NCBI GenBank assembly: GCA_033763975.1
Contig: JANRJM010000010.1
Span: 1-64,000, forward strand
Source: Planctomycetota bacterium
Lineage (GTDB): Bacteria; Planctomycetota; Phycisphaerae; Phycisphaerales; UBA1924
Direction: 5' to 3'
DNA length: 64,000 nucleotides
In this document: positions 24,930 to 33,449 of the stretch, piece by piece
Layout: each line of letters begins with the position of its first letter
Numbering within the stretch: position 1 is the stretch's first letter
Position numbers and translations under genes: made by a program
The notes under the pieces: generated by a model
Database searches by the model: none
What the model was told of the DNA's origin: nothing
What the model saw: only the letters and a program-made list of their open reading frames with translations

Positions 24930-25184
24930 TCACTTCCCCACCCGCTCCAGCGCCGCCAGCAGCGCCCGCTGCCCCGCCTCGACACCCGCCAGGACGCGCG
25001 TGTTCTCGCGCAGCGCCTCGACCGCCACGTCGAGCCCGCGCCGGTCCTGCATGAGCCGCTCGTGCATCTCCGCCAGTTGCCGCTCGCGCGACGATCCCGA
25101 CCGCCGCTCGCTCAGCCACAGCCACGCGATCAGCCCCGCCGTCCCGAACTGCGTCAGCAACGCCACCGCTTCCGCTTCCAGCAT
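24930..25184 (-). CDS. Small holin-like membrane protein of the phage-head module
   Basis: 84 residues. An N-terminal membrane helix (AVALLTQFGTAGLIAWLWLS) is followed by a charged coiled coil (SSRERQLAEMHERLMQDRRGLDV...). This resembles small phage holins or membrane-associated spanin-like proteins; there is no decisive motif. GGAAGAAG precedes the ATG. It is the last gene of the minus-strand phage-like cluster. No endolysin gene is seen beside it, so a lysis role is unproven. Confidence 0.6.
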   Translation of the reverse strand: MLEAEAVALLTQFGTAGLIAWLWLSERRSGSSRERQLAEMHERLMQDRRGLDVAVEALRENTRVLAGVEAGQRALLAALERVGK

Positions 25185-25249
25185 GGCTTCTTCCTTTCGG
25201 TCGGGCCGGGGCCATTCAGGCCCGTGCCGTCTCGCAGCCCCATCCCGCG

Positions 25250-25618
25250 TCACAGCTTCTGGAACACCGCCTCGTACGCCGTGCTGAACACCCGCCCGCG
25301 GTCCACCGCCCCGTCCTCCGCGAACTTCACGAACGACATCCCCGTCCACGTCCGCCCGTGGTCGTCCACCAGCGTCCCGGGCGTGGGCGTGTCCTGCACC
25401 TGCGCCAGCACCGCGTCGCGCAGCCCGCGCAGGCCGCTCTCGCTCCCCGACACCAGCCGCCCGCGCACCACCACCACCCAGTCGATCGGCCCCTGCGCGG
25501 TGCTCCCGCCCCCGATGCCCCCCTCGAAGTAGTCCACCGTGATCAACTGGCCCCGCGGGCCCTCCTCGAACCGGTGCGGCCCGCTCCCGAACAGGTTCAG
25601 CCCCTTGAACGTGCTCAT
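25250..25618 (-). CDS. Phage-like structural protein, possibly neck or tail
   Basis: 122 residues, mostly beta (PIDWVVVVRGRLVSGSESGLRGLRDAVLAQ, GRTWTGMSFVKFAEDGAVDRGRVFSTAYEAVF). The DHGRTWxGMxFVxF and final YxAVF motifs look like small tail or neck subunits, but I cannot assign a family. Its start overlaps the stop of the upstream gene by 4 nt (ATGA), the order seen in phage connector-to-tail modules. Confidence 0.6.
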   Translation of the reverse strand: MSTFKGLNLFGSGPHRFEEGPRGQLITVDYFEGGIGGGSTAQGPIDWVVVVRGRLVSGSESGLRGLRDAVLAQVQDTPTPGTLVDDHGRTWTGMSFVKFAEDGAVDRGRVFSTAYEAVFQKL

Positions 25619-26028
25619 TTCTCGTCGCCCCCCACCTCAACGACCACCGGGTCCGCCGACCCCGTCGTCGACACCGCCGCCAGCGTCACCGTCCGCGTCG
25701 CCCCCGCGCCCCGCACCTCGTGCACCGCGCGCAGCACCACGCACGTCGCCCGCACCACACGCCGCCCCACGTCGCTCGCGCCCGCCGCCGCCGAGAACTC
25801 CAGCGTCCCCTGCTCGCCCGGCCGCGGCCCGGCCAGATCGCTCGCCTCCAGCTCGAGCACCACCGTGATCGTCACCCGCACCTCCGGCGTGTCCGCGAAC
25901 GTCGCGTACCGCCCGCCGTCGCCGCCCTCCACCACCGCACGCGCCGCGTGGCGATCAACCGCCACCGACCGCACCCCCGCCCAGCGCACGCCCGCGAACG
26001 TCACATACTGCGGACTGATCACCAGCAT
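25615..26028 (-). CDS. Phage-like structural protein, possibly tail tube or connector
   Basis: 137 residues, nearly all beta strands (MLVISPQYVTFAGVRW, SVAVDRHAARAVVEG, YATFADTPEVRVTITVVLEL, TRTVTLAAVSTTG). The size and composition fit a tail-tube or head-tail joining subunit; this rests mainly on context. GGGAGGTGACGAC precedes the ATG. It overlaps the next gene by 4 nt. Confidence 0.6.
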   Translation of the reverse strand: MLVISPQYVTFAGVRWAGVRSVAVDRHAARAVVEGGDGGRYATFADTPEVRVTITVVLELEASDLAGPRPGEQGTLEFSAAAGASDVGRRVVRATCVVLRAVHEVRGAGATRTVTLAAVSTTGSADPVVVEVGGDEK

Positions 26029-26072
26029 GTCGTCACCTCCCGGCCCCGCGGGCGGCCCCCGCGCACCCGCCT

Positions 26073-26723
26073 TTACCCCCGCGCCAACTGCCCCCCGCCC
26101 AGCGCACGCACCACCTCCGCCACCCCGTCGCCGTTCAGGTCCAGGTGCACCCGCAGGCGCGAGCGCTCCGCCTGCGCCCGGCGCAGGTACGCCGCGGCCC
26201 GCTGGTTGTGCGCCGACGCCTCCGCGCTCCCCGCCCCCGCCGCCGCGTAGATCACCGCCAGCGCGATCAGCACCTCCAGGCGGCAGAGCTCCGCGCCGTT
26301 CAGGATCGCCGTCTCGTCCGCCTCGTCCGCCTCGCCCGCCGGCGCCTCGCCGGCCGCGTGCACCCCCGCCAGACGCAGCACCGAGCGGTGCGCCCACGCG
26401 ATCTGCGGGCGGAACGTGCACACGTACCCCGGACGGTCCGACGCCGGCGTCGGCGCCGCCGCCGGGTCGGCCGTGCTCGCCCGCGGCACGCTCACCACCG
26501 CCTCGGTCGCGCCCAGCAGCGACACGATCTCGCTCGACACCCCGTCCACCGTCACGACGTACCCCGCCCCCACGCCCTGCGTGTCCAGCCCGCGGTCGCC
26601 CAGCAGCTCCAGCGACGTCCCGCTGATCGACGCCACCCCGCTCACCAGCGTCTGCCCCGCCCAGCCCAGATCGCGGAACAGCAGCGGCTCCATGATCAGC
26701 AGGTCCCGGTCCTTCGCGTACAT
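26073..26723 (-). CDS. Phage-like head-tail connector protein (putative)
   Basis: 216 residues. The N-terminal half (about 1-105) is beta-rich (GWAGQTLVSGVASISGTSLEL). The C-terminal half is helical with many Ala and Glu (ILNGAELCRLEVLIALAVIYAAAG, AAAYLRRAQAERSRLRVHLDLNGDG). A helical C-terminus of this type occurs in head-completion and adaptor proteins, but no family was recognised. It lies just after the capsid gene on the same strand. GGGGGAGGAACGGGC precedes the ATG. Confidence 0.6.
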   Translation of the reverse strand: MYAKDRDLLIMEPLLFRDLGWAGQTLVSGVASISGTSLELLGDRGLDTQGVGAGYVVTVDGVSSEIVSLLGATEAVVSVPRASTADPAAAPTPASDRPGYVCTFRPQIAWAHRSVLRLAGVHAAGEAPAGEADEADETAILNGAELCRLEVLIALAVIYAAAGAGSAEASAHNQRAAAYLRRAQAERSRLRVHLDLNGDGVAEVVRALGGGQLARG

Positions 26724-26792
26724 GCCCGTTCCTCCCCGCCGCCCCCGGCGCGCACTCGTTCAACCCGTCGCCGAACCACTCCGCCAAGCCGC

Positions 26793-26816
26793 GCCCGCGC
26801 GCCGTCGCGCGCGGGC
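26793..26816 (-). terminator. Strong GC hairpin between capsid and connector genes
   Basis: GCCCGCGCGC/GCGCGCGGGC form a perfect 10-bp stem with loop CGTC, 49 nt after the capsid stop. There is no T-run. A partial terminator or RNA-stability hairpin here would raise capsid expression over the downstream genes, a common phage arrangement. Confidence 0.5.
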
Positions 26817-26864
26817 CGGTGCGGCGCCCAGCCCCCGGGCCGCCGCGAGTCCTCCCGCTCCCGA

Positions 26865-28037
26865 TCACGTCGTCGAGAGCCCGCGCACCAGCGCGTGCGC
26901 CGCCTCGTTGCGGAACTCCAGCGTGTACTCGCCCACCACCTGCCCGCTCACGCTGTCGCCCGTCGCGCCCAGCGGGCGGAAGTGGAAGCTGCGCCCCGCC
27001 AGCGGCACGACCTCCACCCGCGAACTGTCGAGCAGCAGGATGGTGTCCGCCGGCATCCACCGCGACAGGATCACGCGGCACACCCCGAAGTCGCTCTCGT
27101 ACACGCTCACCATGTCGCGCACCCGCGTCTCCCCCGCGTCGTAGTGGCGCGCGGTCGTCGCGATGAACTGGTTGATCCGGCGCTTCTGGAACCCGCCCGC
27201 CACGATCGTGTCCACCCGCCCCTGGCTCTGCTCCCACGCCAGACGCATCGCCGCGTTCAGCACGTTCTCCGACAGGTCCGTCCCCGCGCCCCCGCCCGCC
27301 GGGAAGCCACCCTGCCCGGGCACGAACTGGTTCGTCGAGATGAGCTTGATGATCCCGTTCATCGACCGGCGCACGCTCGACCCGCCCTGGGGCGTCGACG
27401 CCGGCGCCGTCCCGTTGATCACGCAGTTCTCCAGGTCCCGCAGCAGCTCGCGCAGACGCTCCTGCTTCTGGTAGTCGATCTCGTCCGGCACGCCGTGGGC
27501 GCGCACCGCCTGCATCGTCCCCGTCACGTCCACCGTCGCCGCGAAGATCTGCGTGTAGTTCTGCTTGCGCACGCGGCTCGTGAACCGCGCGGTCGTCGCG
27601 TCCGCCCCCTCCAGGGCCGCGTTGCCCAGGATCGTCAGGCGCAGCCCGTTGCTCAGGCTGCTCGCCGGCGTCGAGCCGTACCGACGCACCACCGTCAGCA
27701 CGTTCGTCGACACCGCCGTCACCTGCATCACCTCGGGCGCGTTGCCCGGGCGCACCAGGTCCCCGACCTGGAACCGCGCGCCGTTCGCCACCGTCACGCT
27801 CGTGGCGTCCTGCGCGTTGGGCGTGAACGTCGTCTGGTTGATCGTGTCGGTGTTGGGCAGCAGCGTGTCCTCCACCCACTCGTGCACCGTGCTCGTCGCG
27901 GGGCGCTTCGCGTCGCCCAGGTGGTCGAGCAGCGCCGTCTCGTACGGGCTCACGATCCCGATGATGTCCGACACGTCTTCCATGATCTCCGGCAGGTCCG
28001 CGCCCGCCCCGTACGTCGCCTTCCCCGAGAAACTCAT
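26865..28037 (-). CDS. SU10-type major capsid protein
   Basis: 390 residues, matching the SU10-like (DUF5309) HK97-fold capsid family. The N-terminal segment ADLPEIMEDVSDIIGIVSPYETALLDHLG is its usual N-arm with the SPYETxLL motif. It continues with STVHEWVEDTL, a beta-barrel insert with a Val/Thr-rich repeat (SVTVANGARFQVGDLVRPGN), then YQKQERLRELLRDLENCVINGTAP and a beta-rich C-terminal core. Full length, no stop or frameshift. GGAAGG precedes the ATG. It is flanked by a scaffold-like gene upstream and connector-like genes downstream, the standard head-gene order. It should assemble an icosahedral shell if expressed. Confidence 0.88.
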   Translation of the reverse strand: MSFSGKATYGAGADLPEIMEDVSDIIGIVSPYETALLDHLGDAKRPATSTVHEWVEDTLLPNTDTINQTTFTPNAQDATSVTVANGARFQVGDLVRPGNAPEVMQVTAVSTNVLTVVRRYGSTPASSLSNGLRLTILGNAALEGADATTARFTSRVRKQNYTQIFAATVDVTGTMQAVRAHGVPDEIDYQKQERLRELLRDLENCVINGTAPASTPQGGSSVRRSMNGIIKLISTNQFVPGQGGFPAGGGAGTDLSENVLNAAMRLAWEQSQGRVDTIVAGGFQKRRINQFIATTARHYDAGETRVRDMVSVYESDFGVCRVILSRWMPADTILLLDSSRVEVVPLAGRSFHFRPLGATGDSVSGQVVGEYTLEFRNEAAHALVRGLSTT

Positions 28038-28142
28038 GCGTCACCCTTCCTTTCCGGCGCGTGCCGCGCCATCCTCCGCCCGCCACATCCACCCACCACC
28101 ACGCCGATCACCCCCGCCCGCCCCGCCCGCCCCGCCCGCCCG

Positions 28143-28682
28143 CTAGGCCCGACGCGACCGCAGGTACCGCAGGAGCGCCGCCCGATCGCCCCGTCCCGCG
28201 GCCTGCGCCTCCTCCGCCGGCGCGGCGCCCTCCGCCCCGCGCATCGCGCGCAGCACCGCCCCGGGCGTGCCCCCCGGCGCGCCGCCGCGCTTGCCCCGGA
28301 ACAGGAACGGCTTGCGCGCCCGCAGCTCCGCCACCGCCGCCGCCACGTCCGGCTCGGTCATCTGCGCCACCGTCGCCTCGGTCATCAGGCGCGCCGTCTC
28401 CATGTCGAGCGCGTCCGCGCGGAGCAGTTCCAGCTCGATGGCGTGGCGGCGCTCGGCGTGGTCCAGCGCCTCGCGGGCCGCCGCGAGCTGCGCCCGCAGC
28501 CCGCCCACCTGCGCCTCCACCCGCGCGATCGCCGCGTCGCGCGTCAGGCCCTGGTCTTCGCCCGCGGCCTCGCCCGCGGCCTCGTCCGCGGCCTCGCCCG
28601 CGGGCCGGGTGGCACTCGCGTCCGGCGCGTCGTGCGTCGCGCGCCCGCCCGCCCGTGCGGTGTTCGTCGTGTCGCTGCTCAT
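28143..28682 (-). CDS. Scaffold-like coiled-coil protein of the phage-head module
   Basis: 179 residues. It has a disordered Ala/Glu/Asp/Gly N-terminus (about 1-45), a coiled coil (about 46-95: DAAIARVEAQVGGLRAQL, EALDHAERRHAIELELLRAD) and a basic C-terminus. The basic C-terminal end, coiled-coil core and position between portal and capsid are the hallmarks of a capsid scaffolding protein. No protease domain is present. GGAGGAGATCCC precedes the ATG. Confidence 0.7.
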   Translation of the reverse strand: MSSDTTNTARAGGRATHDAPDASATRPAGEAADEAAGEAAGEDQGLTRDAAIARVEAQVGGLRAQLAAAREALDHAERRHAIELELLRADALDMETARLMTEATVAQMTEPDVAAAVAELRARKPFLFRGKRGGAPGGTPGAVLRAMRGAEGAAPAEEAQAAGRGDRAALLRYLRSRRA

Positions 28683-28696
28683 GGGATCTCCTCCGT

Positions 28697-30190
28697 TCAG
28701 GCCACGCCCTCGTCGGTGGGGGCGTAGCCGAGTTCTTCGAGCACGCGCTCGGCCGGCACGCCCAGCTCGCGCTTGCCCTTGGCGATCTGCACCAGTTCCT
28801 GCGTGTCCTCGGGGAGCGGGTCGGGCCACGAGAGGCGCACGCCCCGCTCGTCCGCGCCGGTCGCGAGCGCGCCGCCGGCGTCGAGCGCCTCGAGCACGAG
28901 CGCGCACATGCGCGCCATCCCGGCGCCGTACGTCACGCGCTTGCGGGCCGTCTTGGCGAGCACGCCCATGAGCGTCACGCGCAGCGCGTTCGCGCTCGAG
29001 AGGTTCCCGATGCGCCCCTGCACCACGCCCCCGGCCAGGGGCGGGACGCCCGAGGCCTTGTCGAGCGCCTCGCGCAGTTCGCGGATGTGCGCCTCTTCGC
29101 CCGGCGTGGGCGCGTCGCCCCCGAACGCCGTGATCGACGCCTCGGGGTTGTCGGTCATCCACACCTGCCCGGGCGCGATCGGGGCCTTGTCGAACCCGTC
29201 CACGCCTTTGGCGAGGTACATGCGGAACGACTGCATCGTCACGCGGTGGGCGCGGTCGCACAGGCGCGTGTTGAGCTCGTCCTGCAGCGGGATGAGCGGC
29301 TCGACCTCGCCCAGCCCCGAGTAGCTCGTCGGGTCGCTGATGTTCTGGATGTGCACGACCGGCGGGCGCTCGCCCGACCACGACCATTCGCGCTCCCACA
29401 CGAGCCGCCCGCCCTCGTACACCCGCCGCGCGTCGGCGGTCAGCACCTCGGCGACGTCCGGCCCCGCGGCGGGGGCGTACCGCCCGTCGGCCGCGAGCCC
29501 CGCCCGCGCCTCGGCCGGCGCCGGGGCCAGGATCGCGTACGCGTCGGGCGCGAGCGACGCGCTGGAGATCGGCGCGTTCGCGAAGACCGGCACGCCGCGG
29601 CACGGATCCACGACCTCGATGCGCAGCCCCTCGGCGGCGCGGAGCGCCCGCGCCCGCGGCTCGCCCCGCGCCAGGCGCACGGCGTCGTGGTCGACGCGCA
29701 GCACGAGGTCCACGTGCCCGTACACCTGGCCCAGCAGCGCCATGTCCTGCAGCAGGGCGATGCCCCCGGAGCGCTCCCACACGAGGTCGAGCACCTGGTC
29801 GAGCAGCGCGCGCCGGTCTTCTTGGGGCGCGGTGCTCACGATCCGCACGGGCTTGCCGAGCAGGAAGTCGACCATGGTCTGCACGCGCCAGCCGATGTCG
29901 TTCTCGACGACGACGCCGCGCGACACGCCGCCCCACGCGGCCCCGGCCAGGATGCGCGCCGGCAGCCCGCTCTCCTGCCCGAGCCGGTAGCCGCGGGCGT
30001 CGCGCGTGGGCGTCATGGGGTTGCGGTAGTAGTTCCAGAGCCGGCGCAGGCGCGGCAGCTCGGTGCGACGGTGGGCCTCGATGGCCGCGAGCAGCGCGGC
30101 GTCGGCGAGCGCGGGGTCGGGGGCCTCGCCCGGCCCGAGCGCGGCGTGCGGGGAGGTCGACGGATCGGTGTATCGCAGCGCGGGGTTCAT
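28697..30190 (-). CDS. Phage portal protein (SPP1 gp6-like)
   Basis: About 497 residues. The dodecameric portal ring is the DNA gate of tailed-phage heads. Recognisable segments are RRLRRLWNYYRNP near the N-terminus, NDIGWRVQTMVDFLLGKPVRI, the long hinge VVHIQNISDPTSYSGLGEVEPLIPLQDELNTRLCDRAHRV (residues about 280-320), and GRIGNLSSANALRVTLMGVLAKT in the crown region. Length and order match the SPP1-like portal family. The ATG at 30190 follows GGAGGCACCCG; the in-frame ATG at 30211 lacks a ribosome site. It is the first gene of the module. No terminase gene precedes it, which is unusual because portals normally follow the terminase. Confidence 0.88.
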   Translation of the reverse strand: MNPALRYTDPSTSPHAALGPGEAPDPALADAALLAAIEAHRRTELPRLRRLWNYYRNPMTPTRDARGYRLGQESGLPARILAGAAWGGVSRGVVVENDIGWRVQTMVDFLLGKPVRIVSTAPQEDRRALLDQVLDLVWERSGGIALLQDMALLGQVYGHVDLVLRVDHDAVRLARGEPRARALRAAEGLRIEVVDPCRGVPVFANAPISSASLAPDAYAILAPAPAEARAGLAADGRYAPAAGPDVAEVLTADARRVYEGGRLVWEREWSWSGERPPVVHIQNISDPTSYSGLGEVEPLIPLQDELNTRLCDRAHRVTMQSFRMYLAKGVDGFDKAPIAPGQVWMTDNPEASITAFGGDAPTPGEEAHIRELREALDKASGVPPLAGGVVQGRIGNLSSANALRVTLMGVLAKTARKRVTYGAGMARMCALVLEALDAGGALATGADERGVRLSWPDPLPEDTQELVQIAKGKRELGVPAERVLEELGYAPTDEGVA

Positions 30191-30326
30191 CGGGTGCCTC
30201 CAGCCGGGCACGCCTCGTGCGGCCGCCCGTCACCCTTCCCCCGCGCGTCCCGCGGTGCGCGCGCAGCGGCCGCCCGGCGCGGCGGGGCCACGCGGGTTCA
30301 GCCTCCAAACCGGGCGTCAAAAAAAA

Positions 30327-30632
30327 CTAGATTCCGGCGGATTCGCGCGCGGGCGGGGCCTCGGGTGCGCGCGCAGCCTCGAGCACCTCGACGCTGGAAT
30401 ACCGGTCGAGATTGACGAACACCATCTCCCCGTCGTCCTTGCGCAGCACCAGGCGGTCGAGCCACAGCTTGCCGTCGCGGCTGTGCGCGTACCACGAGCC
30501 CGTCTTGGTCTGGTCGTAGCGGATCACCGTGCCCTCGACGCTGCCGGCGGTGGTGGGGTCGGCGTTGCCGAGGTGGGGGATCTGCTGCGTCACACGCACG
30601 CGCTGCCCGGGCTGATAGAGGTCGGTGGACAT
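30327..30632 (-). CDS. Small conserved-looking protein of unknown function
   Basis: 101 residues. It has an SH3-like beta barrel pattern (YQPGQRVRVTQQIPHL, SVEGTVIRYDQTKTGSWYAH, KLWLDRLVLRKDDGEMVFVNLDR) and a Pro/Ala tail. The KOW/SH3-like pattern hints at RNA or protein binding (inference). A TACCAT box 7 nt before the ATG suggests a leaderless start. Eight T follow the TAG stop directly. It is probably cellular and not part of the phage-like module. Confidence 0.65.
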   Translation of the reverse strand: MSTDLYQPGQRVRVTQQIPHLGNADPTTAGSVEGTVIRYDQTKTGSWYAHSRDGKLWLDRLVLRKDDGEMVFVNLDRYSSVEVLEAARAPEAPPARESAGI

Positions 30633-30639
30633 GCGGCGG

Positions 30640-30645
30640 ATGGTA
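30640..30645 (-). promoter_or_regulatory. TACCAT -10 box of the 30327-30632 gene
   Basis: On the minus strand TACCAT lies 7 nt before the ATG at 30632, with no Shine-Dalgarno between. Confidence 0.4.
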
Positions 30646-30782
30646 GCGACGCGGGCGCCGGGGCGAATCGCGTGAGCGGATCGGCCCCGTCATCGCTGGC
30701 AGTGGCGGAGGGGTTGGCCTCGCGTCCCGCACCTGTCGTTCGGGGCCCGCGGCGCACCACCTCCCCACGAGAGGAGTTCGCG

Positions 30783-31493
30783 ATGCGTCAGTCCATGATG
30801 TTCGGTGCGGTGGTCGGAGCGGTGGCGTCGGGCGTGCTGGGCGGGGCGGCCCTGGGGGCCACGGTCACCAACCCCTCCTTCGAGGTCGGCGCCCCCGTGA
30901 TGGGCGGGCCCCTGAACACCGACTGGCGCTGGGACCTGCACAACTTCGTGACGGCCGAGAACGCCATCACGCCCGCGGCGGGGAACCGCATGCTCAAGTT
31001 CCTCGCGACCTCGAGCGGGGGGGCCGGCCCGGGGGTCGCCTGCGACGTCATCCAGATCGTGGACATGACCGCCCCGGCCGACCAGGCGATCATCACCACC
31101 GGGTTCGGCTCGGTCACGGTGGGGGCCCTCTTCAACCGCGTCGGCGGGCCGGCACCGTCCTTCGTCGACACCTACTTCGGCGTCAACGTCCGCTCGCACA
31201 CGTCCTACGCCAACGCGCAGTCGCTCACCTCCACCGGCCTGCAGACCACGATCCTCTTCTCCGACGCCAACACCGCCACGTGGGAGTCCGCCGTCGCGAG
31301 CCTGGCGCTCCCCGCGTCGACGCAGTACATCACCATCCAGCTCGTGGCGGCGGAGGACATCCTGAACGACACGAGCGGCGTGGAGTTCGACGGGCACTAC
31401 GCCGACGACGTGCGGTTTGCGCTTGTCCCCGCGCCGGGGTCGGTTGTGCTGGCCGGGCTGGGCGGGCTGGTGCTGGCGCGTCGGAGGCGCTGA
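30783..31493 (+). CDS. Exported protein with PEP-CTERM-like tail
   Basis: 236 residues. Signal peptide MRQSMMFGAVVGAVASGVLG. The middle is a beta-sandwich (TVTNPSFEVGAPVMGGPLNTDWRWDLHN, VACDVIQIVDMTAP) that resembles carbohydrate-binding CBM-like jelly rolls. The C-terminus is VPAPGSVVLAGLGG, then LVLARRRR. GAGAGGAG precedes the ATG. A run of seven G lies at 31017-31023, in frame. It should be sorted by an exosortase encoded elsewhere. Confidence 0.85.
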   Translation: MRQSMMFGAVVGAVASGVLGGAALGATVTNPSFEVGAPVMGGPLNTDWRWDLHNFVTAENAITPAAGNRMLKFLATSSGGAGPGVACDVIQIVDMTAPADQAIITTGFGSVTVGALFNRVGGPAPSFVDTYFGVNVRSHTSYANAQSLTSTGLQTTILFSDANTATWESAVASLALPASTQYITIQLVAAEDILNDTSGVEFDGHYADDVRFALVPAPGSVVLAGLGGLVLARRRR

Positions 31494-31521
31494 ATCGTCC
31501 GGCGCGATACGCTCGTCCGCC

Positions 31522-32349
31522 ATGATGCACATGCTCGCCGAGGCCGGGGCCGCCGGGTGGACGTTGGAAGGGCTGTTCACCTGGGACAACGCGATCGCGC
31601 TGGTGACGCTGACGGCGCTCGAGATCGTCCTGGGGATCGACAACATCGTGTTCATCGCGATCCTGGTGGGGCGCCTGCCCGAGCACCAGCGGGCGCGGGC
31701 GCGGACGCTCGGGTTGTCGCTGGCGCTCATCACGCGGATCGCCCTGCTGGCGACCATCACGGTGATCATCGGGCTTGCGAAGACCCCGCTGATCCCCGTG
31801 CCATTCATGCAGGAGACGCTGCACAACGCCGACGGAACGACCACCACGCAGGCGATGAACATCTCGGGACGCGACCTCATCCTGATCCTCGGCGGGCTGT
31901 TCCTGCTCGGGAAGGCGACGCTCGAGATCCACCACAAGATCGAGGGGCACGAGGAATCACACGCGGCGTCGGCGGCGCGGGCGGCGTTCGGCAAGATCAT
32001 CTTCCAGATCCTCCTGATCGACATCGTGTTCTCGCTCGACTCGGTGATCACCGCGGTGGGCATGGCGCGGGCGCTGCCGGTCATGGTCGCGGCGGTGATG
32101 ATCTCGGTGGGCGTGATGCTGGTCTTCGCCGGGCGCATCAGCCGCTTCATCGAGAAGCACCCGACGATGAAGATGCTCGCGCTCGCGTTCCTGCTCATGA
32201 TCGGGATCGTGCTGGTGGCCGACGGGCTCGGGCAGCACATCTCGAAGGGGTACATCTACTTCGCGATGGCGTTCTCGCTGGGGGTCGAGGTGCTGAACCT
32301 GCTGTCGCGTGGCAAGGCCGCCAAGGCCGCCGCCGCCGCGCCGGATTGA
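31522..32349 (+). CDS. TerC-family integral membrane protein
   Basis: 275 residues, seven or so membrane helices. TerC-family hallmarks: ALEIVLGIDNIVFIAILVG near the N-terminus with the conserved acidic pair, then FSLDSVITAVGMA in the second half. These residues are implicated in metal (Mn, Ca) handling, and TerC homologues export manganese and help secreted metalloenzymes mature. Complete. TACGCT lies 8 nt before the first of two adjacent ATG codons (31522, 31525). Alone in its strand context. Confidence 0.93.
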   Translation: MMHMLAEAGAAGWTLEGLFTWDNAIALVTLTALEIVLGIDNIVFIAILVGRLPEHQRARARTLGLSLALITRIALLATITVIIGLAKTPLIPVPFMQETLHNADGTTTTQAMNISGRDLILILGGLFLLGKATLEIHHKIEGHEESHAASAARAAFGKIIFQILLIDIVFSLDSVITAVGMARALPVMVAAVMISVGVMLVFAGRISRFIEKHPTMKMLALAFLLMIGIVLVADGLGQHISKGYIYFAMAFSLGVEVLNLLSRGKAAKAAAAAPD

Positions 32350-32387
32350 TCCGACGGGCCGAAGTACGAGCATCGTCCAAGCCCGCG

Positions 32388-32416
32388 TACGAGCCCGAAG
32401 CGCAAGCGACGGGCGC
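32388..32416 (+). repeat. Dispersed TACGAGCCCGAAGCGC repeat
   Basis: TACGAGCCCGAAGCGCAAGC begins at 32388, downstream of terC. A decayed half copy (TACGAGCATCG) lies at about 32365. Same orientation as the copies at 9113, 11224 and 51694. Confidence 0.7.
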
Positions 32417-32494
32417 GTCAGCGCCCCGCGTGCCGGCGGCGCGGCGTCGCACGCAAGAAGCCGGACGAGCGCAGCCCGGCCCGCCCGGCCCGCA

Positions 32495-33355
32495 TTACTC
32501 GGCCGGCAGCCAGGCGTTTGCTCGGAAGAACGCGTCGATCTGCGCCCAGTGCGCCCGCGGATCAGGCGGGTAGTTGTTGTGGCGTCCGGGGGTCTCAACA
32601 TACGTGGCGCGGCGTGCGATCGCCGCGAGCGCCCGCCCGTGCGCGACGGGGACGATCTCGTCGTCCACGCCGTGGAAGATCAGCACAGGCCCGTCGAAGG
32701 TGCGGAGCACGTCGTCGGTGCGGAAGGGGTGGCGCACCAGCAGTTCGGGCACGTAGTACCGGCCGGCGAACGACGCGACGCTGGTGAACGTGGAGGTGAG
32801 CACGAGGCCCGCGACGGGGCGCTCGCGCGCGATCTGACCCGCGGCCCCGCCCCCGAGCGACACGCCGTGCGCCACGATGCGCGACGGGTCGACCTCCGGG
32901 AAGCCGGCGAGCAGGTCGAAGAACCGGGCGCCCGCCTCGCGGATCGACGTCTCGGAGGGCGCGCCTGTGGACCGGCCGTAGCCGGGATACTCCATGAGCA
33001 GCACCCCGACGCCGCGGGACGAGTACTCGCGCATCACGTCGAGGCGGTCGTCGATGAGCTCGGCGTTGCCGTGGCAGAAGATGACGCCCGGGCCGGGGCT
33101 TTCTGGCGAGCGGCCGGCGCCGGGCCGGTACCAGCCCTCCACGGACGTTCCGTCGGCCAGCGTCACCACCACGCCGCGGGCCCCGGTCGGCGGCGTGCTG
33201 TCCGGGTGCAGGTGCGTGTACTGCCGCGGAAACAGCATGGCGTCCTGCTTCACGTACAGCATCCCGGCCAGAGCCGCGTACCCGATGAGCGCGAGCACCA
33301 GCAGACGCCGAACAAGCCGCAGAGCCCGTGCGCGACGCGGAGCCACGGTGGTCAT
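32495..33355 (-). CDS. Membrane-anchored alpha/beta hydrolase
   Basis: 286 residues. One N-terminal membrane anchor (LVRRLLVLALIGYAALAGMLYV) precedes an alpha/beta-hydrolase domain of the BEM46-like type. Oxyanion region FCHGNAELIDDRLD; nucleophile elbow AHGVSLGGGAAG with Ser; catalytic Asp in FHGVDDEIVPVAHG; catalytic His in GRHNNYP. All catalytic residues are present, so probably an esterase or lipase-like enzyme acting at the outer face of the membrane; substrate unknown. Confidence 0.85.
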   Translation of the reverse strand: MTTVAPRRARALRLVRRLLVLALIGYAALAGMLYVKQDAMLFPRQYTHLHPDSTPPTGARGVVVTLADGTSVEGWYRPGAGRSPESPGPGVIFCHGNAELIDDRLDVMREYSSRGVGVLLMEYPGYGRSTGAPSETSIREAGARFFDLLAGFPEVDPSRIVAHGVSLGGGAAGQIARERPVAGLVLTSTFTSVASFAGRYYVPELLVRHPFRTDDVLRTFDGPVLIFHGVDDEIVPVAHGRALAAIARRATYVETPGRHNNYPPDPRAHWAQIDAFFRANAWLPAE

Positions 33356-33449
33356 GCGAAGTCATAGGGGACGCGGGACCGCCCGGTTGCGGGGGTGCGT
33401 CGAGGAACGGGGCCTGAAAGCCCCCGGGAGCGGGTTTCCGAGAGACGGG

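Noticed and set aside
31017-31023. Seven-G run in the PEP-CTERM gene as a phase-variation tract
   Set aside because: The frame is intact through it and seven G is not unusual at this GC content, unlike the ten-G run at a frame switch.
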